Below are positions 36,472 through 44,601 of a DNA stretch of 64,000 bases, in pieces. The stretch's first letter is position 1. Each line of letters starts with the position of its first letter. This stretch comes from Glycomyces xiaoerkulensis (GTDB lineage: Bacteria > Actinomycetota > Actinomycetes > Mycobacteriales > Micromonosporaceae): positions 1-64,000 of the forward strand of contig NZ_PGGV01000034.1 of assembly GCF_002798405.1 (NCBI RefSeq), given 5' to 3'. The notes beneath the pieces are model-generated. The model was not told the origin of the DNA, made no database searches, and saw only the letters and a program-made list of their open reading frames with translations. The translations under genes and the position numbers were made by a program.

Positions 36472-37794
36472 ATGCGAAACCATCCCTCGCCGCCGGGCGC
36501 GCTCTCCCGGCGGTCGCTCCTGGCCGGCGGCGCAGCCGCCGCTGGGCTCGGCCTGTCGGGGTGCGGCTCGCTGGCCACCAGCCTGTCGGACCAGACGGTC
36601 GTACGCCAGTGGAACCTCCTGGCCGGCTCCGACGGCGCGATCATGACCGACATGCACCAGCAGTTCATGGACGAGACCGGCATAGATCTGAAGGCCACCA
36701 CCTTCGCCTGGGGCACGCCCTTCTACACCAAGCTGACCATGGGAGCCGCCGGCGGGAACGCGGCCGACGTGGCCACCATCCACCTCTCGCGGCTCGAGAG
36801 CCTGTCCCCGACAACGCTGATGGACCCGATCGACCTCGGCGAGCTGGAGGAGGCCGGACTCCGCCCCGAGGACTTCCCGCCGGCGATGTGGGACCGCTGC
36901 TTCTCCGACGGCGAGCTCTACGCGGTCCCGATCGACACGCACGCCCTGGTCAACTACTACAACCGAACCATATGCGACCAGGCCGGCGTACTGAACGACG
37001 ACGGCACCCTGCTGGAGACCCACGGCGTGGACGAGTACTTCGACCTCCTGCGCGCGGTCAAGGACGTCACCGGCGAATACGGGACCTCCTTGGACACCAA
37101 CGCCGGGTGGCGCCAGTTCTGGGCCTGGTACCGCCAGCAGGACGGCGAGTGGGCCTTCCACGAGGACGGCCACGAGCTCGACGACGACAAGGCGCTCGCG
37201 GCCATCCAGGTCATGTGGGACATGGCCGAAGAGGGCCTGTGTCCGCGCGTCTCCGACGGCGGCCAGACCGCGGCCAACTTCGAGAACGGCGCCGGCGGAC
37301 TGGTCCAGGTCGGCAACTGGGAGATCACCCGGTTCCGCCAGTTCGACGAGACCCAGGGCCTGGACTTCTCCATGACCGAGATGCCGGACTTCTTCGGCAA
37401 CCGCCGCACCCAGGGCGACAGTCACTCCTACATCATCCCCCGCCACAACCTCTGGAGCGACGAGGGCCGGCGGGCCACGCTGGACTACATCTCCTGGATG
37501 CTCCAGCACAGCCTCCAATGGGGCGCCGGCGCCGGGCACACCCCCGCCTATCTGCCGGTCACCGAGAGCGCCGAGTACCAGGCGCTCGAGCCCAACGCCG
37601 AGTACGCCGGCGTCAGCGAGAACGTCCAGTACGACCCGGACGTCTGGTTCTCCGGCTCGGCCGCACCGCTGGCCGACCGCGTGGCGCAGGTCCTGGCCGG
37701 CGTGTACGCCGGGAACACGACCCCGGAACAGGCGCTCGACGCCGTCAAGGCCGAGGCGCAGACGCTGGTCGAACAGCCGAATCCCGTCGACTAG
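36472..37794 (+). CDS. sugar ABC transporter substrate-binding lipoprotein (CUT1 family)
   Basis: 440 aa. A Tat-type signal with RR at 13-14 (SRRSLLAGG) and a lipobox LSGC with Cys31 indicates Tat export and lipid anchoring. The mature part is a periplasmic-binding type 1 extracellular fold (VRQWNLLAGSDGAIM, MGAAGGNAADVATIHLSRLES, FSDGELYAVPIDTHALVNYYN). It delivers a sugar to the two downstream permeases. The sugar cannot be named. The ATG is 10 nt after AGGAG. Confidence 0.9.
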   Translation: MRNHPSPPGALSRRSLLAGGAAAAGLGLSGCGSLATSLSDQTVVRQWNLLAGSDGAIMTDMHQQFMDETGIDLKATTFAWGTPFYTKLTMGAAGGNAADVATIHLSRLESLSPTTLMDPIDLGELEEAGLRPEDFPPAMWDRCFSDGELYAVPIDTHALVNYYNRTICDQAGVLNDDGTLLETHGVDEYFDLLRAVKDVTGEYGTSLDTNAGWRQFWAWYRQQDGEWAFHEDGHELDDDKALAAIQVMWDMAEEGLCPRVSDGGQTAANFENGAGGLVQVGNWEITRFRQFDETQGLDFSMTEMPDFFGNRRTQGDSHSYIIPRHNLWSDEGRRATLDYISWMLQHSLQWGAGAGHTPAYLPVTESAEYQALEPNAEYAGVSENVQYDPDVWFSGSAAPLADRVAQVLAGVYAGNTTPEQALDAVKAEAQTLVEQPNPVD

Positions 37795-37813
37795 AACGAT
37801 TCATAGGACGTCA

Positions 37814-38755
37814 ATGATGACAACCGACACTCAGGCGCCCGATGCGGCGCCGACGGCGGACAAGCCCCCGTCGCCCACCCCGACCGCGGTGAAACGGCGT
37901 TCCTGGACCGGCCTCTGGTTCGTGCTGCCGTTCGCGGCGGTGTACGTGGTGTTCCTGCTGTGGCCGATGATCCTCGGCCTCTACTACTCCTTCACCGACA
38001 AGAGCCTCACCGGCCGCCCGGTCTCCTGGATCGGGCTCGACAACTGGACCGAGGCCTTCGGCGACGAGCGGGCCTGGCAGTCGCTGCTCAACACCGCCGA
38101 GTTCACCCTCTACAGCACCCCGCCGCTGGTGATCCTCGCTCTGGCGCTGGCGCTGCTGACCCACCGGGCCCGCAAGCTGGGCTGGTTCCTGCGCCTGTCG
38201 TTCTTCGCCCCGTTCGTCGTCCCGGTCTCGGTGGTGACGATGCTCTGGATGTGGCTGTACCAGCCCGACGGCGGCCTCATCAACCACTACCTGGGAGCCT
38301 GGGGCCTCGGCGGCGACCACCTCTGGGTGTTCCAGGAGCACGCCATGGGCTCGGTCGTGATCACCACCGTGTGGTGGACGCTCGGGTTCAACTTCCTGCT
38401 GTACCTCGCGGCCCTGCAGGCCATCCCCAACGAGGTCTACGAGGCGGCCGACATCGACGGCGCCAACTGGTGGCAGAAGACCGTGCGGATCACCATCCCG
38501 CTGCTCAAACGCATCACGGCGCTCGTCATCGTGCTGCAGCTCATCAACTCGCTGCGCATCTTCGACCAGTACTACCTCATGGCGGGCGGCGGCACGAACC
38601 TCTCGCCCGAGAAGGTCGCCATCCAGCACATATACGAGATGGGCTTCACCGGCCTGCGCGTCGGATACGCCTCGGCCCTCTCCTACATCCTGTTCGTCTT
38701 CATCTTGATCGTCGCCATCGTGCAGCTCCGGCTGCTGTCCAGGAAGGAGGACTGA
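37814..38755 (+). CDS. sugar ABC transporter permease, MalF type
   Basis: 313 aa. An N-terminal helix at about 35-58 and five more to 305. The cytoplasmic EAA loop EVYEAADIDGANWWQKTVRITIPLL contacts the ATPase. Starts 20 nt after the binding-protein gene and ends one nt before the next permease. No ATP-binding subunit is encoded nearby, so the system probably shares an MsiK-like ATPase, as CUT1 systems in actinobacteria do. Confidence 0.9.
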   Translation: MMTTDTQAPDAAPTADKPPSPTPTAVKRRSWTGLWFVLPFAAVYVVFLLWPMILGLYYSFTDKSLTGRPVSWIGLDNWTEAFGDERAWQSLLNTAEFTLYSTPPLVILALALALLTHRARKLGWFLRLSFFAPFVVPVSVVTMLWMWLYQPDGGLINHYLGAWGLGGDHLWVFQEHAMGSVVITTVWWTLGFNFLLYLAALQAIPNEVYEAADIDGANWWQKTVRITIPLLKRITALVIVLQLINSLRIFDQYYLMAGGGTNLSPEKVAIQHIYEMGFTGLRVGYASALSYILFVFILIVAIVQLRLLSRKED

Positions 38756-38756
38756 C

Positions 38757-39647
38757 GTGACCGCCGTAGACACGAGGCCGCGTACCTCCAAGGCCAAGCC
38801 CCGACCACTGCCCAGAAAGCGCAAACGCATCACCGCCGGGAGCGCCCTGGTCTACATCAGCGCCTTCTTCCTGGCCCTGCTGTGGCTGGTGCCGTTCCTG
38901 TGGGCGCTGTCCACCTCATTCAAGACCGAGACCGACGCCAGTCTCGGGCAGCCCATCCGGTGGCTGCCGCCCGAGTGGTCCGTCGAGGGCTACCGGACCG
39001 TGCTCGAACGCGGCGACCACGTGACCTGGATGATCAACTCCACGGTCGTGTCCACCATCGTCACGGTGCTGACGCTGGTGCTCTGCGTGCTCGCCGCCTA
39101 CGCGTTCTCCCGGCTCGAGTTCCCGTTCAAGAGGACCATCTACGGCGTCATCCTCGCCGGGATCATGATCCCTCCGCAGGCGATCATCATCCCGCTGTTC
39201 GACGTCGTCAGCTCCCTGAAGATGGTCGACACCTACTGGGGCCTGGCGCTCCCGCAGGTGGTCGCCCCGGTGATGATCTTCATCCTCAAGCGGTTCTTCG
39301 ACGGCATCCCGCGGGACTACGAGGAGGCCGCGACGCTCGACGGCGCCGGGCACCTCCGGATCCTGCGGAGCGTCATCCTGCCGCTGTCGGGGCCGATCCT
39401 GGCCGCGGTCGGCATCTTCACCTTCATCCTCTCCTGGAACAACTTCCTGTGGCCGCTGCTGGTCGCCAACGACCCCTCGATCATGACCCTGCCGGTCGGT
39501 CTCGGCGTCGTCGCCGGCGGCTACGGCCTGTTCTACGCCCAGAACATGGCCGCCGCCGTCCTCGGCGCGCTGCCGCTGCTGATCGTGTTCCTGATCTTCC
39601 AGAAGCAGATCGTCAGGGGTGTCGCGGGAGTCGGCCTCAGCCGCTGA
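38757..39647 (+). CDS. sugar ABC transporter permease, MalG type
   Basis: 296 aa, six helices, EAA loop DYEEAATLDGAGHLRILRSVILPLSGP. The start is GTG 38757, one nt after the previous stop. Basic N-terminus KAKPRPLPRKRKR. Last gene of the operon, ahead of a strong terminator. Confidence 0.9.
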   Translation: MTAVDTRPRTSKAKPRPLPRKRKRITAGSALVYISAFFLALLWLVPFLWALSTSFKTETDASLGQPIRWLPPEWSVEGYRTVLERGDHVTWMINSTVVSTIVTVLTLVLCVLAAYAFSRLEFPFKRTIYGVILAGIMIPPQAIIIPLFDVVSSLKMVDTYWGLALPQVVAPVMIFILKRFFDGIPRDYEEAATLDGAGHLRILRSVILPLSGPILAAVGIFTFILSWNNFLWPLLVANDPSIMTLPVGLGVVAGGYGLFYAQNMAAAVLGALPLLIVFLIFQKQIVRGVAGVGLSR

Positions 39648-39655
39648 CCGCGGAC

Positions 39656-39687
39656 GTCCGGGGCGGGGCCGTCGCCCCGCCCCGGAC
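39656..39687. terminator. terminator after the sugar ABC operon
   Basis: Perfect 14-bp stem GTCCGGGGCGGGGC / GCCCCGCCCCGGAC, loop CGTC; also lies just after the convergent minus-strand gene. Confidence 0.75.
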
Positions 39688-39698
39688 CTGCTCCCTCC

Positions 39699-40181
39699 TC
39701 ACAGGAAACCGATCCGCTCGAAGCACGAGGCCGGGCTCCAGCCCACCGTCGTGCCGGACCGGACCCTGATCCACTCGTAATCCCAGGCCAGGCCCTCGCA
39801 GCTCAGCGCCTTGCCGCCCTCGCGCGCAAAGCAGGAGCCGCGGACCTCTTCATCGTGGTAAAGCCGGACCAGGCGCCCCGAGGTCCACTCCTTCTCGGTG
39901 AAGACCGAGACGCCGAAGATCGCGTCCACCTCGTAGCGGCACAGCAGGAGCTGCTCCCCCGCCGCCTCGGTCGACAGGATCGCCGGCCGCACCGACGCCG
40001 AGTGGGACCCCGAGTCGTCGACGGGCTCCGCGGCCGAGCCCTCGCCCCGCTCCACGATCACGACCACCACCGCCACGATGAGCGCGGCGATCGCGAGCTT
40101 CACCGCAAGCTTCTTGGCGACGGCCCACCCGGTGCCGAGCGCGGACTTCAGACCGTCCTTGATCCCGTCTACGACTGACAT
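39699..40181 (-). CDS. membrane-anchored protein with SH3-like C-terminus, unknown function
   Basis: 160 aa. One membrane helix (about 28-45, LAIAALIVAVVVVIV), then an extracytoplasmic domain with four cysteines (LLLCRYEV, GSCFARE, LSCEGLA, SPASCFE) that could form disulfides. The end, VRSGTTVGWSPASCFERIGFL, resembles a bacterial SH3 repeat. ATG 40181 begins MSVVDGIKDG. No family name assigned. Confidence 0.6.
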   Translation of the reverse strand: MSVVDGIKDGLKSALGTGWAVAKKLAVKLAIAALIVAVVVVIVERGEGSAAEPVDDSGSHSASVRPAILSTEAAGEQLLLCRYEVDAIFGVSVFTEKEWTSGRLVRLYHDEEVRGSCFAREGGKALSCEGLAWDYEWIRVRSGTTVGWSPASCFERIGFL

Positions 40182-40277
40182 GGTCGCCCCCCATCGGCTC
40201 GATGTCACCTAACAGGGTGGGGGCCCGCGGGCCCGGGCGGCGGCGGAACGGCCCAGAAACCCGCCCCAGAGTCGTAG

Positions 40278-41240
40278 TTACGACACAGTGAGCACCACCT
40301 TGCCGAACGCCTCGCCCGAATCCAGCCGACGCAGGGCCGCCTCGGCGTCCGTCAATGCGTGGGTCGAGTCGATCACGGGCCTGACGTCCAGTTCCTCGCA
40401 GAATGCGATGAGTCCGGCGAGTTCGTCCCGGGTGCCCATCGTCGAGCCGACGATCTCGAGCTGCTTGAAGAACACGTGCCGCAGGTCCACCCGGGCCGCG
40501 TGGCCACCGGTGACACCGCAGGTGACCAGGCGGCCGCCGGGCTTGAGCGACTTGATCGAGTGCTCCACGACCGGCTCGCCGACCGAGTCGACGACCACGT
40601 CGACGCGCTCGGGCAGCCGCTCGCCCGGTTCGACGGCCTCGGCGCCGAGGTCGGCGGCCCGGGCGCGGCGCTCGGGCGCGCGGCCGGCGGCGTAGACCCG
40701 GGCGCCCAGGGCCCGGGCCAGGACGATCGCGGCGCTGGCGACGCCGCCGCCGGTGCCCTGCACCAGGACCGCGCCGTCCTTCGGGAGGCGCCCGCGGGTG
40801 GTGAGCATCCGCCAAGCGGTCAGGTAGGCGGTGGGCAGGCAGGCGGCCTCGGCGGCGCTCCAGCCGGCCGGCTTGGGCAGGAGATTGCGGGCGGGGACGG
40901 CGACGCTCTCGGCGAGCGTGCCCGGGTAGAGCTCCGACAGCAGGCTCCGCTTCGGGTCCAGGGTCTCGTCCTCGATCGAGGGGTCGGCGATGACGGAGTG
41001 GACCACGACCTCCTCGCCGTCGTCGGTCAGGCCGACGGCGTCGGTGCCCAGGATCATGGGGCACTGCTCCTGCCGCAGGCCCACGCCGGAGAGGGACCAC
41101 AGGTCGTGGTGGTTGACCGCGGCTGCCGCCAGACGGAGGCGCGTCCACTCCGGAGGCGTTTCGGGCGGATCGATCTCCCCCACCGAGAGCGCCGAGAAGC
41201 GGTCGTCGGGGTTCACGTTGCGGGCGTAGGCGGCTAGCAT
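40278..41240 (-). CDS. zinc-type medium-chain dehydrogenase/quinone oxidoreductase-like
   Basis: 320 aa, MDR superfamily. N-terminal GroES-like fold (EIDPPETPPEWTRLRLAAAAVNHHDLW, PMILGTDAVG), then the Rossmann motif VLVQGTGGGVASAAIVLARA with the NADP-type AAGRAPERR. A zinc-ligand Cys set is not evident, so it is probably a QOR-like reductase. Substrate unknown. It diverges from sodN across 189 bp. Confidence 0.85.
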   Translation of the reverse strand: MLAAYARNVNPDDRFSALSVGEIDPPETPPEWTRLRLAAAAVNHHDLWSLSGVGLRQEQCPMILGTDAVGLTDDGEEVVVHSVIADPSIEDETLDPKRSLLSELYPGTLAESVAVPARNLLPKPAGWSAAEAACLPTAYLTAWRMLTTRGRLPKDGAVLVQGTGGGVASAAIVLARALGARVYAAGRAPERRARAADLGAEAVEPGERLPERVDVVVDSVGEPVVEHSIKSLKPGGRLVTCGVTGGHAARVDLRHVFFKQLEIVGSTMGTRDELAGLIAFCEELDVRPVIDSTHALTDAEAALRRLDSGEAFGKVVLTVS

Positions 41241-41429
41241 CGGTGATCGACCTCCGGTCGGGCGAGTCTTCGAGGCGGGCAACCGGCCCGGCGGAGAACA
41301 TACTGTCCAATGAGTTCTTTCCGAGGTCCGGTGTTGCGTCTCTAACTGTAGGGGTACCCACCGAATCGGCCCTGCGAGAGGTAGGGTCGGCGTTGGAATC
41401 ACACCCACTGGAAAGAAGCTGGAGGGGCA

Positions 41430-41837
41430 ATGTTCAAGCCTCTGTTCAGGCGGCTGCTGCCGCAGATCTCGGCTTCGGCTCACTGCGACCTGCCGTGCGG
41501 GGTCTACGACCCGGCGCAGGCCCGCATCGAAGCGGAGTCGGTCAAAGGGATCTGCGAGAAGTACCAGGCCAACGAGGACCCCGAGTTCCGCACTCGTGCT
41601 CTGATGATCAAGGAGCAGCGGTCGCAGTTGGTCAAGGAGCACCTGTGGGTGCTGTGGACCGACTACTTCAAGCCGCCGCACTTCGAGAAGTACCCGCAGC
41701 TTCACGTGCTGGTCAACGAGGCGACGAAGCTCGCCGGCGCGACCGGCTCCAAGGGCTCGGCCGACCCGCAGGTCGCCGACGAGCTGCTGGCGAAGATCGA
41801 CCAGATCGCGGAGATCTTCTGGGAGACCAAGAAATAG
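41430..41837 (+). CDS. sodN: nickel superoxide dismutase precursor
   Basis: 135 aa. The nickel hook HCDLPCG occupies residues 18-24 (Ni ligands His1, Cys2, Cys6 of the mature protein), so a 17-residue leader MFKPLFRRLLPQISASA must be cleaved. The rest is a four-helix bundle that forms the hexamer. It converts superoxide to oxygen and peroxide in the cytoplasm. The maturing peptidase gene sodX usually follows sodN; it is absent here. Strong ribosome site GGAGGGG, ATG 41430. Confidence 0.95.
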   Translation: MFKPLFRRLLPQISASAHCDLPCGVYDPAQARIEAESVKGICEKYQANEDPEFRTRALMIKEQRSQLVKEHLWVLWTDYFKPPHFEKYPQLHVLVNEATKLAGATGSKGSADPQVADELLAKIDQIAEIFWETKK

Positions 41838-42008
41838 GGTTCGGCGCGCGACGACCACCGCGAGGCGCTCGGCCGGCCCCCGGAACCGCGGGGTGCCGCC
41901 GGGCGCTTCGTGTTGAATCGGGATTCACCCTATGGGGCGGTCCCCCTTCATGGGAGCCTCCCACTATTCTTTGTCCGGGAGCTGGACACAACGGTACAAG
42001 GAGCGGCG

Positions 42009-42461
42009 ATGCCGGTGAGCGACGAACGCGACGACGTGCTGCTGCTCGACGTTCCCACGGCAGGCGACTACCTGTCCGTGCTTCCGACGGCGACCGCCGC
42101 GGTGGCGACGAGGCTGGGCTTCTCGCTGGACGAGATCGAGGACCTGCGGGCGGCGGTGAACGCGGCGGTGACGCTGCTGATCCCGCCCGAGTCGGGCCGT
42201 CCGCGGCCGTTCCGGCGGCGCGGCGGCGCCGAGGACCCGTTGAGCTGCCGGCTGGAGGTGGGGGCCGAGGACCTGCGGATCGTGCTGAGCCGCCTCGGCG
42301 GCGAGGACCTGCCGGACTCGAACACCTATCAGTGGCAGGTGCTGCGGGCGCTGACCGACGAGGTCGCCTCCGAGCGGGAGGGCTCGGCGTCCACGATCAC
42401 CATCCGGCAGCAGCGGCCGTCGACCGAGGCCGACGCCGACACGCAGGCGCACCGGATCTGA
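42009..42461 (+). CDS. RsbW-like anti-sigma factor (GHKL ATPase fold)
   Basis: 150 aa. The N-terminal half (GDYLSVLPTATAAVATRLGFSLDEIEDLRAAVNAA) matches the start of actinobacterial RsbW-type anti-sigma/serine kinases. The N-box and G-motifs are degenerate: AAVNAAVTLL stands in for EALTNA. Possible roles are binding of a SigB/SigF-type factor or of a STAS antagonist, without clear kinase activity. No sigma factor is adjacent. AAGGAG is 6 nt before ATG 42009. Confidence 0.72.
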   Translation: MPVSDERDDVLLLDVPTAGDYLSVLPTATAAVATRLGFSLDEIEDLRAAVNAAVTLLIPPESGRPRPFRRRGGAEDPLSCRLEVGAEDLRIVLSRLGGEDLPDSNTYQWQVLRALTDEVASEREGSASTITIRQQRPSTEADADTQAHRI

Positions 42462-42480
42462 GCGTTTCCGGGCCCGGACA

Positions 42481-42516
42481 GCTTGAAGGCCCGGCACTGG
42501 GCCGGGCCGTCCAAGC
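42481..42516. terminator. convergent terminator between the RsbW-like gene and whiB1
   Basis: Stem with outer arms GCTTG / CAAGC and inner arms GGCCCGG / CCGGGCC. Confidence 0.55.
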
Positions 42517-42573
42517 GTCTGTCTCAAATGTTAGGGATGGGGCTTCAAGGGGACTGCCAACGAGCGTCGGCGC

Positions 42574-42834
42574 TCAACCGGCCTGCGCGGCCAGCGGGCG
42601 CAGGGCACCGGAACGACGCTTGAGCTCGCGGCGCTCCATTTCGCTCATGCCACCCCATACGCCGGCGTCCTGGCCGGTCTCGAGAGCCCACCGCAGGCAC
42701 TCCTCGGTGACAGGGCAGCGCCTGCAGACGCTCTTGGCCTGCTCAATCTGCGTCAAGGCCGGGCCGGTGTCCCCGATGGGGAAGAACAGCTCGGGGTCCT
42801 CGTCACGGCAAATGGCCTCGTGGCGCCAATCCAT
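42574..42834 (-). CDS. whiB1: WhiB1-type [4Fe-4S] transcription factor
   Basis: 86 aa. Cluster cysteines at 9, 37, 40 and 46 (AICRDED; CRRCPVTEEC), the GVWGGM turn and a basic DNA-binding tail RRELKRRSG. The start MDWRHEAICRDEDPELFFP matches WhiB1/WblE. WhiB1 binds the primary sigma factor and its cluster reacts with nitric oxide. ATG 42834 follows AAGGAG by 7 nt. The upstream region is unusually long, with a CRP-like palindrome 325 bp away. Confidence 0.93.
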   Translation of the reverse strand: MDWRHEAICRDEDPELFFPIGDTGPALTQIEQAKSVCRRCPVTEECLRWALETGQDAGVWGGMSEMERRELKRRSGALRPLAAQAG

Positions 42835-43644
42835 CAAACATCTCCTTGCTTAATTTCAGAAGTTCGCTGACACGGTGTTGTGACTAGCTTGCGGTTCGGG
42901 CGTTTCGCGGTTCGGTTCCTTAGTCGCGCAATCACGTCCAGTAGTGCTTTGAGGACGGTTGCCGAGATGCGGGGATGCCCCGGGGCGCTCACGATCCGTG
43001 AGCGGTCTCCGACCGCGGAAACCGTCGTCGGCGTGAGCACGAGGGACACTCGCCACCGCATCAGCGTCATTGCTGAACGCCTGGGCACAAGCGAGAGCAT
43101 CCGCCTTCGCCGCGGGTCGGCCGTTCGACTTGCGACGGCCCGCACCTGGACCCGACCACCTTGTGAATACTTTCACAAGGACTGCATTTGTCAAGAGGTT
43201 CGACCCGGAAATCAGCATGAAGTGAGTGAACTCACCGCGCTACCTCGACAAAGACTCACGGGCCTGCCTTCCGGACGCCGCCGGGACCCCTACCGCGGGC
43301 CCACGGAGGCGGCTCCCACACGGCCCCCGGAGGGGGCGCTGACAGCGAGTCGAACCGGTTTGACACACTGGTACTCAGACTGGACTAAGTTAAGGCTCCG
43401 CAAGCGTCGCCAAGACTGAGTACGCGGCACAATGCTCTTCCAAATGCCCGGTCAAAACGCACCGAAAATACGATATTCGTTTGTGAAGTCTCAACGCCGC
43501 CCTACGAGGCGTAGCCTTGCAAGCCAAGAATTGGCTTCCTCGGCGACGTCCGCGGGCCTTGAATTGGCCCAGCAAGGCGGCGAAATCAACCTTGCCCGCT
43601 CCCGTTCGACTTGTCAACACCCACGCTCAGGTTTTCCCAAGTTG
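42835..43644. other. long AT-richer intergenic region between whiB1 and a lipid kinase gene
   Basis: 810 bp without a convincing gene. Short ORFs on both strands lack family features. It contains a perfect CCTTGTGAA-n4-TTCACAAGG palindrome (43159-43180), a TTGACA without a good -10 (43360), and hairpins AAGCCAA/TTGGCTT (near 43517-43533) and GGGCC/GGCCC. The 3' half is less GC-rich than the genes around it. It may hold a long whiB1 leader, an unrecognised small RNA, or both. Confidence 0.5.
43159..43180. promoter_or_regulatory. CRP- or Rex-type operator (TGTGA-n6-TCACA)
   Basis: CCTTGTGAA-TACT-TTCACAAGG is a perfect 9-bp inverted repeat. It contains TGTGA-n6-TCACA, the CRP consensus, and equally TTGTGAA-n4-TTCACAA, the Rex consensus. 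Mycobacterial whiB1 is under CRP control, which favours CRP, but the distance of 325 bp to whiB1 is large. Confidence 0.6.
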
Positions 43645-44601
43645 TTAGCGGGCCACCCGCAATGCCCCGGGAACCGAAGTGAGTTCCAGTTCCGTGCGCT
43701 CTCCGAGATAGTCCCCGTCGAGCTGGAAGGCCTGCGGAAGCGACGCACGCAACACAATCCCGGACAGGTCGTGATGCGTGACCGCATGCTTACCGTCAGG
43801 GCCCTCGCGACCCACCAAGAGCGAGGCTGCGGTGCGGGCTGCAGCCGTCAGCCCAAGTTTACGCAGAATCAACACGTCAAGTCCAGCATTAAACGACGCC
43901 CGCGCGTTGAGATTCACCGGAAGGGTGCCCAAGTAGGTCCAGGGCGCGCAGTTCTGGACCACCACCATCCCGGTCGAGGAGTCGGTCTCCCCCGACGGCA
44001 GCCCGATCTCCACCGATTCGCCCTCGACCCCGTGCTCGTTCAGCTCCGCCATGACCGCACGCGCGTAATGGGCCCCGAAGTTGCGGCCGTTGCGCCGATA
44101 GGTCTCGACACGCCGGATGACCGACGCGTCCCAGCCGAGTCCGGCGCAGAAGGTGAACAGGCGGTCCTCCTTCTCGTCGACGGCCCGGCCGAGGCTGACC
44201 GTGCGGGTCCGACCCTCCGCCAGGGCCTCGGCGATCGCTCCCACCGCCTTGCGGCGGTCCCAGGGCAGCCCGAGGGCCCGCGCGAACACATTGGTGGACC
44301 CGCCGGGGATGGGGGCGAACACCGGGGCCTCGCCGGCGGTGCGGCCGTCGGCGAGGATGCCGTTGACGACCTCGTTGACCGTGCCGTCGCCGCCGAGGCT
44401 GAGGACCACGTCGAAGCGCTTCTCGGCGCCGCGCCTGGCGAGCTGCTCGGCGTGGCCGCGGTGCCGGGTGTGCACGACGTTCAGGTCGAGCACCTCCTCC
44501 AGCCTCTTGACCACGCGCCGGAGGCGGCGCCGGGAGGTGGACGACGCTCTCGGATTGGCGATGAGCAGACCGCGCCGAGGCGCTGCTTGCAGGGCGTGCA
44601 T
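43645..44601 (-). CDS. diacylglycerol kinase-family lipid kinase
   Basis: 318 aa of the DagK/YegS family. The ATP-binding signature FDVVLSLGGDGTVNEVVNGI is at residues ~62-81, with IPGGSTNVFARALGLP at ~98-113 and a C-terminal beta-sandwich ending FQLDGDYLGERTELEL. It phosphorylates diacylglycerol or a related lipid at the membrane. A DagK-type gene also neighbours whiB1 in mycobacteria. TACGCT lies 6 nt before the ATG, so the mRNA is probably leaderless. Confidence 0.9.
   Translation of the reverse strand: MHALQAAPRRGLLIANPRASSTSRRRLRRVVKRLEEVLDLNVVHTRHRGHAEQLARRGAEKRFDVVLSLGGDGTVNEVVNGILADGRTAGEAPVFAPIPGGSTNVFARALGLPWDRRKAVGAIAEALAEGRTRTVSLGRAVDEKEDRLFTFCAGLGWDASVIRRVETYRRNGRNFGAHYARAVMAELNEHGVEGESVEIGLPSGETDSSTGMVVVQNCAPWTYLGTLPVNLNARASFNAGLDVLILRKLGLTAAARTAASLLVGREGPDGKHAVTHHDLSGIVLRASLPQAFQLDGDYLGERTELELTSVPGALRVAR

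Noticed and set aside
43190-43215. tRNA-like T-loop GTTCGACC
   Set aside because: The flanking bases do not form a T stem and no acceptor or anticodon arm can be drawn around it.
43360-43388. TTGACA promoter on the plus strand in the whiB1 intergenic region
   Set aside because: The hexamer 17 nt later (GACTAA) is a poor -10 and no plus-strand gene follows for 1.2 kb. It is mentioned only as part of the region.
42880-43419. 179-codon plus-strand frame in the whiB1 upstream region
   Set aside because: No ribosome site, no family features, and it reads across the regulatory palindrome. Its composition is like random GC-rich sequence.
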